Assembly: GCF_001043055.1 (NCBI RefSeq)
Contig: NZ_JYLF01000003.1
Coordinates: 620,001 to 684,000 of the forward strand
Source: Pseudomonas weihenstephanensis
GTDB taxonomy: Bacteria; Pseudomonadota; Gammaproteobacteria; Pseudomonadales; Pseudomonadaceae
Reading direction: 5' to 3'
Length of the DNA stretch: 64,000 nucleotides
Part shown: positions 50,072 to 60,929 of the stretch, one piece after another
Position numbering within the stretch: the first letter of the stretch is position 1
Layout of the letters: each line of letters starts with the position of its first letter
Position numbers and translations under genes: made by a program
Notes under the pieces: generated by a model
Told to the model about the DNA's origin: nothing
Database searches by the model: none
Seen by the model: only the letters and a program-made list of their open reading frames with translations

Positions 50072-50904
50072 GTGTGCCAACCGTTCTGGAAAGCATTCTG
50101 GCGCGCAAGGTTCAGGAAGTGGCTGAGCGCAGCGCCCGCGTGAGCTTTGCCGAAGTTGAACGCCTGGCCTCTCAGGCTGATCCTGTACGTGGTTTCGCCA
50201 AGGCTTTGCTGGCGCAGGCCAAGTTGAAACAGCCTGCGGTGATTGCCGAAATCAAAAAGGCATCGCCGAGCAAAGGGGTGATTCGCGAGCATTTCGTGCC
50301 TGCCGATATTGCGCAACGTTATGAGAAAGGCGGCGCGACCTGTCTGTCGGTACTCACTGACATTGATTACTTTCAGGGCGCTGACGCCTATCTGCAACAG
50401 GCACGTGCTGCGTGCAAGCTGCCGGTGATCCGCAAGGATTTCATGATCGATCCGTATCAGATCGTTGAAGCCCGTGCGTTGGGCGCCGACTGTGTGTTGC
50501 TGATCGTGTCTGCACTGGATGACGTGAAAATGGCCGAGCTGGCCGCCCTGGCTAAAAGCGTCGGACTGGACGTGTTGGTAGAAGTGCATGATGGCGACGA
50601 ACTGGAGCGTGCACTGAAAACATTGGACACGCCGCTGGTCGGGATCAACAACCGTAACCTGCACACCTTTGAGGTGAGTTTGGAAACCACGCTGGATTTG
50701 TTGCCGCGTGTGCCGCGTGATCGATTGGTAATCACCGAGAGCGGTATTCTGAACCGCGCCGATGTTGAGCTGATGGAGATCAGCGAGGTGTATTCGTTCC
50801 TGGTCGGCGAAGCGTTCATGCGTGCGGAAAACCCGGGTGCTGAGTTGCAGCGTTTGTTCTTCCCGGAGCGCGGGACATCCATCACCGGCTCAACACTGGA
50901 TTAA
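50068..50904 (+). CDS. trpC: indole-3-glycerol phosphate synthase
   Basis: A 278-residue TIM barrel: [73 protein letters not shown]. Monofunctional (no TrpF fusion), as in pseudomonads. ATGA overlap with trpD. Confidence 0.98.
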   Translation: MSVPTVLESILARKVQEVAERSARVSFAEVERLASQADPVRGFAKALLAQAKLKQPAVIAEIKKASPSKGVIREHFVPADIAQRYEKGGATCLSVLTDIDYFQGADAYLQQARAACKLPVIRKDFMIDPYQIVEARALGADCVLLIVSALDDVKMAELAALAKSVGLDVLVEVHDGDELERALKTLDTPLVGINNRNLHTFEVSLETTLDLLPRVPRDRLVITESGILNRADVELMEISEVYSFLVGEAFMRAENPGAELQRLFFPERGTSITGSTLD

Positions 50905-50907
50905 TCC

Positions 50908-50961
50908 CTGTAGCCGCTGTCGAGGCACGGGGCTGCGATTGCCAGCGCCCAGTGGCTACAG
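50908..50961. repeat. REP-like element flanked by CTGTAGCC/GGCTACAG
   Basis: A 54-bp element after trpC with terminal 8-bp inverted repeats and the core GCTGTCGAGGC, near-identical to the core at 19185-19195. A stem of this kind could also slow transcription beyond trpC. Confidence 0.6.
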
Positions 50962-50979
50962 ATTTTGAGCAGGAATCCC

Positions 50980-51681
50980 ATGACCGTCATTCAACAACTT
51001 AGCGTCGAAGCCGGTCTTAAGGCCGAGCAGGATTTGCTGGCGGCGGTCTGCGCTGGCGAGTTAGAGGCGGGTGTGTTGTTCTGGCAGCCCACTGACCGGT
51101 CGCTGGTCATGCCTCGGCGCTTGAGTCGTTCACCAGGTTTTGAGCACGCGAGTGTCGAGCTGGCCGCCAGTGGCTGGCCGATCCTGTTGCGTGAAACCGG
51201 CGGCGAACCCGTTCCGCAGTCGGCCTCAACGGTGAACATCGCATTGGTCTACGCACCGCCTCGCAGCGAAGGCGATCACGGCCGGATCGAAACGGCTTAC
51301 CGTCGTCTGTGTCAGCCGATCTGTGATCTGTTGACCGAATTGGGCGGTACTGCGTCATTGGGTGAGGTTGAAGGGGCTTTTTGCGATGGCCGTTTCAATG
51401 TCAATCTGAACGCTCGCAAGTTGGTGGGGACTGCTCAACGCTGGCGCCAGAGTCAGGGTGGCCAGCGGCCCGTGTGCTTGGTTCACGGCGCATTACTGCT
51501 CGATAACGAACGCGAATCGATGGTGGCGGCGGTCAATCAGTTCAATCAACGCTGTGACTTGCCGCAGCGTTGTCGTGCTGACAGTCACATTGCGTTGCAT
51601 GAAGTGTGTGCGGCACCGGATTTTTTCGAGCAGCTCACTGCCCGCTATCAGCAGATACTGGCGCCCTTACTCAAGCCCTAG
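50980..51681 (+). CDS. lipoate-protein ligase A-like (BPL/LplA/LipB) protein
   Basis: A 233-residue protein resembling LplA/biotin-ligase-fold proteins: [40 protein letters not shown] (the RxTGG of lipoate ligases), [20 protein letters not shown] with a Lys, [20 protein letters not shown]. It may attach or transfer lipoyl/octanoyl groups, but substrate is unproven. ATG 50980 after AGGA. Located between trpC and the convergent vfr. Confidence 0.82.
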   Translation: MTVIQQLSVEAGLKAEQDLLAAVCAGELEAGVLFWQPTDRSLVMPRRLSRSPGFEHASVELAASGWPILLRETGGEPVPQSASTVNIALVYAPPRSEGDHGRIETAYRRLCQPICDLLTELGGTASLGEVEGAFCDGRFNVNLNARKLVGTAQRWRQSQGGQRPVCLVHGALLLDNERESMVAAVNQFNQRCDLPQRCRADSHIALHEVCAAPDFFEQLTARYQQILAPLLKP

Positions 51682-52322
51682 CGAGTTCCAAACACCACCA
51701 TGGTCTTGCCTTTGACGCTGACCAGGTTCTGTTCTTCCAAATCCTTCAGCACCCGCCCAACCATCTCACGCGAACAACCGACTATTCGGCCGATTTCCTG
51801 ACGCGTTACTTTAATTTGCATTCCGTCCGGGTGAGTCATGGCATCGGGTTGCTTGCACAGCTCCAATAGGCAGCGCGCAACGCGACCGGTGACATCGAAG
51901 AACGCAAGATCGCCGACCTTGCGCGTGGTATTACGTAACCGCTGTGCGATTTGGCCGCTGAGCGCGTAAAGGATTTCAGGTTCCTGATGCGCGTACTCTC
52001 TGAATTTTGCGTAACTGATTTCTGCAACTTCGCATTCGGTCTTGGCCCTGACCCATGCACTGCGCGCCTGCTCCAGGCCCGGTTGTTCGAACAAACCCAA
52101 CTCGCCAATAAAGTCCCCGCTGTTGAGGTAAGCGATGATCATTTCACGCCCATCATCGTCCTCGATCACGATGGTGACTGAGCCTTTGACGATAAAGAAC
52201 AGGGTGTGCGAACGCTCGCCGGCACAAATGATATTGCTCTTGGCTTGATAACGTTTGCGCTGGCAATGAGTCAGAAATTTGTCGAGGTTTTTGATCTTGG
52301 GTATGGGAGTAAGGGCAACCAT
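51678..52322 (-). CDS. vfr: cAMP-binding global regulator Vfr (CRP family)
   Basis: A 214-residue CRP-like regulator. N-terminal cNMP fold with [20 protein letters not shown] and [20 protein letters not shown] plus ARTxCEVAEIS-type cAMP pocket; C-terminal [23 protein letters not shown], the DNA-recognition helix. In P. aeruginosa it controls virulence, motility and quorum sensing. Start at ATG 52322. A perfect 10-bp hairpin lies in its leader. Confidence 0.95.
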   Translation of the reverse strand: MVALTPIPKIKNLDKFLTHCQRKRYQAKSNIICAGERSHTLFFIVKGSVTIVIEDDDGREMIIAYLNSGDFIGELGLFEQPGLEQARSAWVRAKTECEVAEISYAKFREYAHQEPEILYALSGQIAQRLRNTTRKVGDLAFFDVTGRVARCLLELCKQPDAMTHPDGMQIKVTRQEIGRIVGCSREMVGRVLKDLEEQNLVSVKGKTMVVFGTR

Positions 52323-52385
52323 GGTTGTATCCCGGAAAGCGTGCACGGTAAGGGTTATATCTATTTTTATATAGAGCGCTTGCTG

Positions 52386-52411
52386 GCTGGCGCCAGCGAT
52401 TTGGCGCCAGC
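52386..52411 (-). promoter_or_regulatory. perfect 10-bp hairpin in the vfr leader
   Basis: GCTGGCGCCA, GCGATT, TGGCGCCAGC lies 64-89 bp upstream of vfr, with no T run on the vfr strand, so it is not a plain terminator. A single half copy (CTGGCGCC) recurs at 52509-52516. It could affect mRNA stability or bind a protein. Confidence 0.45.
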
Positions 52412-52544
52412 TTACCAGACGAATTCTTTACCGATTGCAGAATTTTCCTGGAGCTGTGTCAGAGAATCGCTTCAGGCTGGTCAGTCATCGAATTTCGGCC
52501 CTGTGATAAGCTGGCGCCCCTTTTAAACCAGTGGAGTCTGAGCA

Positions 52545-52967
52545 ATGAAGGCACGCATTCAATGGGCTGGTGAAGCCATGTTTTTGGGTGAATCGGGCAG
52601 CGGCCACGTCGTTGTCATGGATGGTCCGCCTGAAAGCGGTGGCCGTAACCTGGGTGTGCGGCCGATGGAGATGCTGTTACTGGGACTCGGCGGTTGCAGT
52701 AACTTTGATGTGGTCAGCATTCTCAAAAAGTCGCGTCAGGCCGTTGAAAGTTGCGAGGCTTTTTTGGAGGCCGAACGCGCCACTGAAGACCCAAAGGTGT
52801 TCACCAAAATCCACCTGCACTTTGTAGTCAAAGGGCGTGGCCTTAAAGAAACGCAGGTTAAACGGGCTATCGAGCTGTCTGCCGAGAAGTATTGCTCGGC
52901 GTCGATCATGCTCGGCGCGGCTGGCGTTGCGATCAGCCATGACTACGAAATAATCGAACTGGCTTGA
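52545..52967 (+). CDS. OsmC family protein
   Basis: A 140-residue OsmC/YhfA-like protein: SGHVVVMDGPPESGGRNLGV, PMEMLLLGLGGCSNFDVVSI with the peroxidatic-type Cys, and a second Cys at KYCSASIMLG. Such proteins reduce organic hydroperoxides with two Cys residues. Same position as in P. aeruginosa, between vfr and speD. Confidence 0.93.
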   Translation: MKARIQWAGEAMFLGESGSGHVVVMDGPPESGGRNLGVRPMEMLLLGLGGCSNFDVVSILKKSRQAVESCEAFLEAERATEDPKVFTKIHLHFVVKGRGLKETQVKRAIELSAEKYCSASIMLGAAGVAISHDYEIIELA

Positions 52968-53207
52968 GTGGACATTCAATTTTCATAAAAGCGTTGCAGA
53001 CTCTGGCGATCAGTCGCGGACGTCTGCATAATGCGCCACTTTTTTAAGGGTCGTGGCGGGGATATCTCCCGGTCACGTGTCCTAACAGATAACCAAAATC
53101 GCCATCGCGAAGAGGTGTTAACCGTCCTACGCAGGTGCGTCCTACGCACTTGACGGGCATGCTGGATCACGCGGCCGAGCCGCATCGACATAGAGAGTTT
53201 TATTACG

Positions 53208-53999
53208 GTGAAAAGCAAACTCAAGCTCCACGGGTTCAATAACCTGACAAAGACCTTGAGCTTCAACATCTATGACATCTGCTATGCGGAAACCCCGCAA
53301 GACCAGCAGGCATACGTTGAGTACATCAATCAAGAGTACGACGCAGAACGCCTGACGCAGATCCTTACAGATGTGGTTGATATCATTGGTGCCAACATCC
53401 TGAACATCGCCCGTCAGGATTACGATCCCCAAGGCGCCAGCGTGACTATTCTGATTTCGGAGCAGCCGGTAACACCTACCGAAAGCCAGATCGAAGAATC
53501 CCCAGGCCCGCTGCCCGAGACCATTCTGGCTCACCTCGACAAAAGTCATATTACGGTGCACACCTACCCGGAGATTCACCCGGTGGACGGTATTGCAACA
53601 TTCCGTGTGGATATTGACGTGTCGACGTGCGGCGTTATTTCACCGCTTAAAGCTCTCAACTATCTGATTCATAAATTTGATTCGGATATCGTGACGGTCG
53701 ACTACCGCGTCCGGGGTTTTACCCGTGATGTGGAAGGCAAGAAGCACTTTATTGATCATGAGATCAATTCGATCCAGAACTACCTCTCCGAAGACACCCG
53801 CGCCGGTTATCAAATGACCGATGTGAATGTGTATCAGGAGAACCTGTTCCACACCAAAATGCTGCTCAAGGACTTCGAACTGGATAACTACCTGTTCGGC
53901 GATGCCACCAGCAATCTTTCGGTGGAGCAACGTGCTCAGGTCACTGAACGCGTTAAGCACGAAATGCTCGAAATCTTTTACGCACGCAACATGTCGTAA
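53208..53999 (+). CDS. speD: S-adenosylmethionine decarboxylase proenzyme
   Basis: A 263-residue class 1A SpeD starting (GTG) [20 protein letters not shown]. The self-cleavage site LDKSH, which produces the pyruvoyl group, is present, as are [23 protein letters not shown] and [16 protein letters not shown] segments. It makes decarboxylated SAM for spermidine synthesis. Followed by a strong bidirectional terminator. Confidence 0.97.
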   Translation: MKSKLKLHGFNNLTKTLSFNIYDICYAETPQDQQAYVEYINQEYDAERLTQILTDVVDIIGANILNIARQDYDPQGASVTILISEQPVTPTESQIEESPGPLPETILAHLDKSHITVHTYPEIHPVDGIATFRVDIDVSTCGVISPLKALNYLIHKFDSDIVTVDYRVRGFTRDVEGKKHFIDHEINSIQNYLSEDTRAGYQMTDVNVYQENLFHTKMLLKDFELDNYLFGDATSNLSVEQRAQVTERVKHEMLEIFYARNMS

Positions 54000-54008
54000 G
54001 GTTTTGAT

Positions 54009-54046
54009 AAAAAAAGGCGGCTACCGTGAGGTAAGCCGCCTTTTTT
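54009..54046. terminator. bidirectional terminator between speD and coq7
   Basis: AAAAAAGGCGGCT, small loop, AGCCGCCTTTTTT: a GC stem with A and T runs, positioned between convergent speD and coq7. Confidence 0.93.
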
Positions 54047-54067
54047 GTGCGCGTTTTGCAGGAACAA

Positions 54068-54715
54068 TTAAATACGATACGTGCTTTTAGTCATGACTTT
54101 TGCCATCAGGCTCATGCCAAATTTGATCGGGGCAGGGAAGCGGTAGCCGCCCGCATCGAGTGCAGATTCCGCGTGGCGTTCTTCGTCGATACGCATTTGC
54201 TCAAGAATCGCGCGCGACTTTTCATCTTCGGCAGGCAATTGTTCAAGGTGTTCATTGAGGTGCTTACACACTTGGTCTTCCGTTGCGGCGACAAATCCCA
54301 GGCTGACCTTGTCGCTGATCAAGCCTGCAACCGCGCCAATTCCGAAGGACATGCCGTAAAACAGCGGGTTGAGCACGCTTGGATGGCTGCCCAATTGGCG
54401 GATACGTTGCTCACACCAGGCCAAATGATCGATTTCTTCTTCTGCGGCATGCTCCATGGCTTCACGCACATGCGCCAGCTTGGCGGTCAGGGCCTGACCT
54501 TGGTACAGGGCCTGGGCGCAGACTTCACCGGTGTGGTTGATACGCATCAGCCCGGCAACATGACGTGTTGCCTGCTCACCCAGCGGGTTTTCAGGTTTGA
54601 CGATGGCAGGTGACGGGCGATGCGGCTGGCCACTGAATGGCAACAAGGTGCGCATCGCGGTATCGGCTTGTAACAGAAGACGGTCAATCGGCGAGTAGTG
54701 ACGTTGGGTAGTCAT
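54068..54715 (-). CDS. coq7: 3-demethoxyubiquinol 3-hydroxylase Coq7
   Basis: A 215-residue di-iron protein: [37 protein letters not shown] and [19 protein letters not shown] carry the ExxH iron ligands. It performs the penultimate ubiquinone-ring hydroxylation. Convergent with speD. Confidence 0.97.
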   Translation of the reverse strand: MTTQRHYSPIDRLLLQADTAMRTLLPFSGQPHRPSPAIVKPENPLGEQATRHVAGLMRINHTGEVCAQALYQGQALTAKLAHVREAMEHAAEEEIDHLAWCEQRIRQLGSHPSVLNPLFYGMSFGIGAVAGLISDKVSLGFVAATEDQVCKHLNEHLEQLPAEDEKSRAILEQMRIDEERHAESALDAGGYRFPAPIKFGMSLMAKVMTKSTYRI

Positions 54716-54791
54716 GCTTACCTCCGGAAAAAATCACGGCGGCCAGTTTACCCCAATCGGGTGGGCAGGGTTTGCGCTGGATCATGCGTGA

Positions 54792-54813
54792 GTGGGAGCG
54801 TTGCGGCTCCCAC
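54792..54813. repeat. GTGGGAGC inverted repeat (REP-like)
   Basis: GTGGGAGC, GTTGCG, GCTCCCAC. This sequence type is a common Pseudomonas intergenic hairpin. It lies just beyond the HIT gene stop and may also act as a transcription stop. Confidence 0.6.
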
Positions 54814-54832
54814 GAGGGCGTAGTGTTAAAAA

Positions 54833-55171
54833 TCAGCCCGGAGGCCAGTTCATCTGGCGCTGACCCAAAACGTGCATATGAATGTGGTAGACGGTCTGGC
54901 CGCCATCTTCATTGCAGTTCATGACAACGCGGAAGCCTTTCTCGCAGCCTTGTTCGACCGCCAGGCGTTGGGCGGTGAACAGGATGTGGCCCGCCAGCGC
55001 TTTGTCTTCTTCGGTGAGGTCGTTGAGGGTGCGGATCGGTTTTTTCGGGATGACCAGAAAATGTACCGGCGCTTGTGGGGCGATGTCGTGAAAGGCCAGC
55101 ACCTGATCATCTTCGTAGATGATATTGGCGGGTATTTCACGGTTGATGATCTTGGTGAACAGAGTATCCAA
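54833..55171 (-). CDS. HIT family nucleotide hydrolase (HinT-like)
   Basis: A 112-residue HIT protein: DTLFTKIINREIPANIIYED, HFLVIPKKPIRTLNDLTEED and the HIT motif YHIHMHVLG (HxHxH). Hydrolyses AMP-linked phosphoramidates. Complete and typical in length. Confidence 0.95.
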   Translation of the reverse strand: MDTLFTKIINREIPANIIYEDDQVLAFHDIAPQAPVHFLVIPKKPIRTLNDLTEEDKALAGHILFTAQRLAVEQGCEKGFRVVMNCNEDGGQTVYHIHMHVLGQRQMNWPPG

Positions 55172-55237
55172 AGCTGTATCTCCGTAAGTGAAGTCCGGCC
55201 TGAGTGTACCCAGAGGACGGTTTGGCGGCCAGCCGAC

Positions 55238-56026
55238 TTAACGTGGGCAGTAAGACTTGTTAACCGATGCGGCGATTTTGCGTGTCATCCATCGCGAAAG
55301 TACGCGCGGGATGCGGGTTAACCAACGATTGCGCCAACCGGGCATGATGATCGCCTTGTTCTTTTCGAGGGCGCGCACGGTATACAGCGCGACTTCTTCA
55401 GGGCTGAGCGCGTTACGACTTTTTTTGACCGTGGCGGTATTCATGTTGGCGGCATCGAAGAAACCGGTGCGGGTTATACCGGGGCAGAGTACCGACACCT
55501 TGATCCCGGTCTTTTTGACTTCTTCGCGCAAGCCTTCTGAAAAATGCAGCACGTAGGCTTTGCTGGCGAAATAGGTGCTCAGCCAGGGACCTGGTTGATA
55601 GGCCGCGATCGATGACACGTTGAGGATTTGCCCGCCACCTTGCACTGCCATCATGTTGCCGATGGCGTGGCACAAGCGAGTGAGCGCCAGTACATTGAGC
55701 TCGATCAGGTCTTGCTCGGCGCTCCAGTCGTGGGCCAGGAAGGGGCCGCAGGTGCCGATGCCCGCGCAGTTAACCAGTAAGTCGATCTGGCGGTCGCCTT
55801 CTTCAAGCTCCAGCAGGAAACCGGACAAACGCAACGGTTCGCCCAGATCACACGCGCGAAATAGCACTTCAACGCCAAAGCGGCGGGTGAATTCGAGGGC
55901 AATGGCTTCCAGCGCATCGCGTTGGCGGGCAACCAGAATCAAACTGCGCCCGCGACGGGCGAGGGCTTCTGCCAGGGCCAGGCCAATGCCGCTTGAGGCG
56001 CCAGTGATCAAAGCGTAACGGGTCAT
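55238..56026 (-). CDS. short-chain dehydrogenase/reductase
   Basis: A 262-residue SDR: cofactor motif ALITGASSGIGLALAEALA, NCAGIGTCGPFL, catalytic Ser/Tyr/Lys in LNVSSIAAYQPGPWLSTYFASKAYVLH. C-terminal basic helix-rich tail (GWRNRWLTRIPRVLSRWMTR) suggests membrane association. ATG 56026 chosen; the longer frame has no family N-terminus. Substrate unknown. Confidence 0.9.
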   Translation of the reverse strand: MTRYALITGASSGIGLALAEALARRGRSLILVARQRDALEAIALEFTRRFGVEVLFRACDLGEPLRLSGFLLELEEGDRQIDLLVNCAGIGTCGPFLAHDWSAEQDLIELNVLALTRLCHAIGNMMAVQGGGQILNVSSIAAYQPGPWLSTYFASKAYVLHFSEGLREEVKKTGIKVSVLCPGITRTGFFDAANMNTATVKKSRNALSPEEVALYTVRALEKNKAIIMPGWRNRWLTRIPRVLSRWMTRKIAASVNKSYCPR

Positions 56027-56102
56027 GCTGTTCTCCATCGCAACGGTGCAGTCCGGTGACAATGTTGTCCCTGGCGTTGGCGCGTTCATTAAAGTGCGCA
56101 GT

Positions 56103-56618
56103 CTACAGGCTGTTGCTGGTGGCTGCGTCGATGAACGAGGTCGCAATGCCCAACGCAAAGAGCAGGATCCCCACAACGAAAAGCACAACCGACAAAATGA
56201 TAGAGATCCAGGCCAGCACTTTGACTGCGGTGCTGTTGGGCGGTGGTGGTGGACCGTATTGATTGTGGCCGGGCGTGCCGGGCGTAAGGATCATGATCGT
56301 GGACAGAATAAAGGTCGCTACAGGGATCAGGTGAAGCAACAGCAGCCATGCTGACCAGTTAAGGTCGTGCAGGCGTTGTGCGCTGATCCTCACCAGGGTC
56401 ATGAGGTAAGCAAGTATCAAGGCCAGCGCGCACGTGAAGCCCAGGGTGTAGGACACTTTTAGCGCAAGCGCGACCGGTAATACCGCAACCCACGTGATGA
56501 GGGTAAGTACCAGGCTCCAGGCGAGCAAGCGCATGCGGCCTATTCGACCGCTGAACCCTAATGGGTCCAGGGGGGCGTACGTTTCGTGAGGTGTTTTGTT
56601 CAAACTTAGGTGCGGCAT
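56103..56618 (-). CDS. DUF805 family membrane protein
   Basis: A 171-residue protein with four hydrophobic helices: LLAWSLVLTLITWVAVLPVA, LGFTCALALILAYLMTLV (then RISAQRLHDLNWSAW, the DUF805 signature), LIPVATFILSTIMILTPG and a last helix LAWISIILSVVLFVVGILLF. Function unknown. Confidence 0.85.
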   Translation of the reverse strand: MPHLSLNKTPHETYAPLDPLGFSGRIGRMRLLAWSLVLTLITWVAVLPVALALKVSYTLGFTCALALILAYLMTLVRISAQRLHDLNWSAWLLLLHLIPVATFILSTIMILTPGTPGHNQYGPPPPPNSTAVKVLAWISIILSVVLFVVGILLFALGIATSFIDAATSNSL

Positions 56619-56675
56619 TGCTACTTCCTTGTCAGGTGCCTCAAGAAACTAGCCCGCCGAGGGGCGGGCTTTGAA

Positions 56676-57644
56676 CTATCGGGGGTGTGGCCAATGGCTG
56701 GAGAGTTGCTGGGTGAGGTGTAACGCTTGACGGTATTGCTCATCCAGACGGGCGATTAACTGATCGGTTGATGGCAGGTCGCTAATCTCGCCGACGCCCT
56801 GACCCGCAGACCAGACGGTTTTCCATGCTTTGGCTTCGTCGCTGAGCGGTTTCAGTTTGTTGCCAGCCTCGCCTTTACTGTTCAGGGCTGCCATGTCGAA
56901 CCCTGCGGTTTCGAGGCTTTTGCGCATGAAACTGGCGGGCACGCCTGATACCGCCGGGGTGTGGATGATATCGGCTGCGCGGGATGCGAGCAGCATCTCT
57001 TTATAGGCATCGGGTGCATGGCTTTCTGTTGTGCCGATAAAGCGTGTGCCCAGGTAGGCCAGGTCGGCGCCAACCACCTGAGCGGCCAGAATCTCCCGGC
57101 CGTGGTTGATGCACCCTGCCAGTAGCACGGTCTTGTCGAAAAACTGACGTATTTCAGCGACCAGTGCGAACGGGCTCCATGTACCGGCATGCCCGCCAGC
57201 GCCCGCGGCGACTGCAATCAGGCCATCGACGCCGGCTTGTGCCGCTTTTTCGGCATGTCGGCGTGTGGTGACGTCGTGGAACACCAGGCCTCCGTAGCCA
57301 TGAATGGCGTCCACTACTTCCTTCACGGCGCCCAGACTGGTAATCACGATCGGAACCTTGTGTTCGATGCAAATGGCCAGGTCGGCCTCAAGCCTTTCGT
57401 TGCTGTTGTGCACAATCAGGTTAACGGCGTAAGGCGCCGGGTTATCCAGCAACGCCAGCCCTGCTTCGATCTCTTCAAGCCATGCTTTGAACCCGCTGCT
57501 GTCGCGTTGGTTGAGTGCAGGGAAACTGCCCACCACCCCATTGCGACAACAGGCCAGTACCAGTTGCGGATTGGAGATCAGAAACATCGGCGCGGCCACC
57601 ACCGGCAGGCGCAAGCGTTGTTCAAGCAGAGCAGGCAGTGACAT
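56676..57644 (-). CDS. NAD(P)H-dependent flavin oxidoreductase / nitronate monooxygenase
   Basis: A 322-residue FMN TIM barrel: LRLPVVAAPMFLISNPQLVL, VIVTSLGAVKEVV-like, ADGLIAVAAGAGGHAGTW-type FMN loop, VLLAGCINHGREILAAQVVG and GADLAYLGTRFIGTTES. The family oxidises propionate-3-nitronate or reduces quinones. Same location as PA0660. Confidence 0.9.
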   Translation of the reverse strand: MSLPALLEQRLRLPVVAAPMFLISNPQLVLACCRNGVVGSFPALNQRDSSGFKAWLEEIEAGLALLDNPAPYAVNLIVHNSNERLEADLAICIEHKVPIVITSLGAVKEVVDAIHGYGGLVFHDVTTRRHAEKAAQAGVDGLIAVAAGAGGHAGTWSPFALVAEIRQFFDKTVLLAGCINHGREILAAQVVGADLAYLGTRFIGTTESHAPDAYKEMLLASRAADIIHTPAVSGVPASFMRKSLETAGFDMAALNSKGEAGNKLKPLSDEAKAWKTVWSAGQGVGEISDLPSTDQLIARLDEQYRQALHLTQQLSSHWPHPR

Positions 57645-57674
57645 TGGATAACCTCGATGAAAGATGAGATGCAG

Positions 57675-58103
57675 TTAGAACGGTTTGACCACCACCAGAA
57701 TTACGATAGCGATCAGAAACAGGACGGGCACTTCGTTGAACCAGCGGTAGTACACATGGCTGCGGGTATTTTCACCGCGGGCGAGGCGTTTGATCTGGGC
57801 GCCGCACATATGGTGATAGCCGATTAGCAGTACGACCAGCGTTAGCTTGGCGTGCATCCAGCCTTGGCTGAAGTAACCACTGGGGTTGAGGCTGATTAGC
57901 CATCCTCCAAAGATCAGGGTGGCGATCATTGCCGGGCCCATAATGCCGCGATAGAGCTTGCGCTCCATGACGCTGAAGCGTTCTTTGCTGACGGTGTCTT
58001 CGCTTTGTGCGTGGTATACGAACAGGCGCGGCAGGTAAAACAGGCCAGCAAACCAGCAGACGATGCTGATGATGTGGAAGGCTTTGAGCCATAGATAAAG
58101 CAT
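57675..58103 (-). CDS. hemJ: protoporphyrinogen oxidase HemJ
   Basis: A 142-residue four-helix membrane protein starting [20 protein letters not shown], with conserved His in AFHII, Arg in YLPRLFVYH, and [19 protein letters not shown]. HemJ oxidises protoporphyrinogen IX in bacteria lacking HemG/HemY. Upstream of the divergent argC. Confidence 0.9.
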   Translation of the reverse strand: MLYLWLKAFHIISIVCWFAGLFYLPRLFVYHAQSEDTVSKERFSVMERKLYRGIMGPAMIATLIFGGWLISLNPSGYFSQGWMHAKLTLVVLLIGYHHMCGAQIKRLARGENTRSHVYYRWFNEVPVLFLIAIVILVVVKPF

Positions 58104-58237
58104 TTTTAGTTATTCCCAGGTTCACAGTAGACCAAATAGTAGTAGTAGAGCGCTTGAGAGTCACCTTGGCGGTTGTCGCAGGGGCGCGCTGTCCCTATTA
58201 TCGAGGGCTTTCCAGTGGGTTCGTTGAGGGGCAGGTT

Positions 58238-59272
58238 ATGGTCAAGGTCGGTATTGTCGGCGGCACGGGTTACACCGGGGTCGAATTGCTGCGTTTGCTG
58301 GCACAGCATCCGCAGGCTGAAGTGGTGGTCATCACTTCTCGATCCGAGGCGGGCCTGCCGGTAGCCAATCTGTATCCCAACCTGCGCGGTCATTACGATG
58401 GCCTGGCCTTCAGCGTGCCGGACACGCAAACATTGGGCGCGTGTGATGTAGTGTTTTTCGCCACGCCGCATGGTGTTGCCCATGCGTTAGCGGGTGAGCT
58501 ACTGGCTGCGGGCACCAAGGTGATCGACCTGTCCGCGGACTTCCGTTTGCAGGACGCGGATGAGTGGGCCAAGTGGTACGGTCAGCCGCACGGCGCCCCA
58601 GAACTGCTGAAAGAAGCGGTGTATGGCCTGCCGGAAGTTAATCGCGAGCAAATCAAGCAGGCGCGCCTGATTGCGGTGCCCGGTTGCTACCCGACTGCTA
58701 CCCAGCTGGGCTTTCTTCCCTTGCTGGAAGCTGGGCTTGCCGATACTTCGGTGTTGATTGCGGACTGCAAGTCCGGTGTCAGCGGTGCGGGGCGTGGGGC
58801 TAGCGTAGGTTCTCTTTACGCAGAGACCTCAGAAAGCATGAAGGCGTATGCAGTAAAAGGTCATCGCCACTTGCCTGAGATCCGTCAGGGTCTACGTCGT
58901 GCAGCCGGTAAGGACGTGGGGCTGACGTTTGTCCCGCACTTGACGCCGATGATTCGCGGTATCCATTCCACGCTGTATGCGACCGTTGTTGACCGTTCCG
59001 TAGATTTGCAGGCGTTGTTTGAAAAGCGTTACGCCAACGAACCTTTCGTCGATGTGATGCCTGCCGGCAGCCACCCCGAGACTCGCAGTGTGCGTGGCGC
59101 GAATGTGTGCCGAATCGCGATCCATCGTCCTCAAGATGGCGATCTGGTCGTGGTGTTGTCGGTCATCGACAATCTGGTCAAAGGCGCTTCGGGTCAGGCG
59201 GTTCAGAATATGAATATCCTGTTCGGTCTGGATGAGCGTTTGGGCTTGTCGCATGCCGGGATGCTGCCGTAA
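58238..59272 (+). CDS. argC: N-acetyl-gamma-glutamyl-phosphate reductase
   Basis: A 344-residue ArgC starting [20 protein letters not shown], with catalytic Cys in [15 protein letters not shown] and [19 protein letters not shown]. Third step of arginine synthesis. ATG 58238 after GGGGCAGG; the longer frame adds a non-homologous N-terminus. Confidence 0.98.
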   Translation: MVKVGIVGGTGYTGVELLRLLAQHPQAEVVVITSRSEAGLPVANLYPNLRGHYDGLAFSVPDTQTLGACDVVFFATPHGVAHALAGELLAAGTKVIDLSADFRLQDADEWAKWYGQPHGAPELLKEAVYGLPEVNREQIKQARLIAVPGCYPTATQLGFLPLLEAGLADTSVLIADCKSGVSGAGRGASVGSLYAETSESMKAYAVKGHRHLPEIRQGLRRAAGKDVGLTFVPHLTPMIRGIHSTLYATVVDRSVDLQALFEKRYANEPFVDVMPAGSHPETRSVRGANVCRIAIHRPQDGDLVVVLSVIDNLVKGASGQAVQNMNILFGLDERLGLSHAGMLP

Positions 59273-59407
59273 GGGCAAGCAATATGCTCAAGCGGCAAGT
59301 CGCTGGCTTGCCGTTGATACTTATGAATAGTTGACCGCTTTTCTAGGAGAAGCGGATAATGCGCGTCATCACGCATTATGGCGGCATAGCGCCGGGAGAT
59401 AGTCAGC

Positions 59408-59758
59408 ATGAGCGTCGAATCCTTCACCCCCACGGCTTTGCAATTCACCGAAGGTGCTGCGCACAAGGTGAAGAGCCTGGTCGATGAAGAGGGTAATGAT
59501 CGTTTGAAGTTGCGCGTGTTTGTTACGGGCGGCGGTTGTTCCGGTTTTCAGTATGGTTTCACGTTCGATGATGACGTGGCCGAAGATGACACTATCGTTG
59601 AGCGCGAAGGCGTGAGCCTGGTGGTCGATCCAATGAGCTTCCAGTACTTGGCGGGAGCCGAGGTGGATTATCAGGAAGGCCTGGAAGGCTCGCGTTTTGT
59701 GATCAACAATCCTAACGCCACCACGACGTGTGGTTGCGGATCTTCGTTCTCGATCTGA
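59408..59758 (+). CDS. erpA: iron-sulfur cluster insertion protein ErpA
   Basis: A 116-residue A-type carrier with the three cluster Cys residues in [19 protein letters not shown] and [11 protein letters not shown]. It delivers Fe-S clusters to targets such as IspG. A terminator-like AACGCCGCG/CGCGGCGTT hairpin follows (59780-59805). Confidence 0.98.
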   Translation: MSVESFTPTALQFTEGAAHKVKSLVDEEGNDRLKLRVFVTGGGCSGFQYGFTFDDDVAEDDTIVEREGVSLVVDPMSFQYLAGAEVDYQEGLEGSRFVINNPNATTTCGCGSSFSI

Positions 59759-59779
59759 TCACTCAGCACGCGCAGTACT

Positions 59780-59808
59780 CAAAACGCCGCGTCAGTTCGC
59801 GGCGTTTT
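59780..59808. terminator. erpA/anmK terminator
   Basis: AAAACGCCGCG, short loop, CGCGGCGTTTT between convergent erpA and anmK: a symmetric GC stem with flanking A and T runs, active in both directions. Confidence 0.88.
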
Positions 59809-59834
59809 GCTGTGTGCAAATTGTTGAGAGGGCT

Positions 59835-60929
<1,095 letters not shown>

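Noticed and set aside
48602..50080. 492-codon open frame opposite trpG/trpD
   Set aside because: Spans the boundary of two well-defined genes on the other strand; no protein family features.
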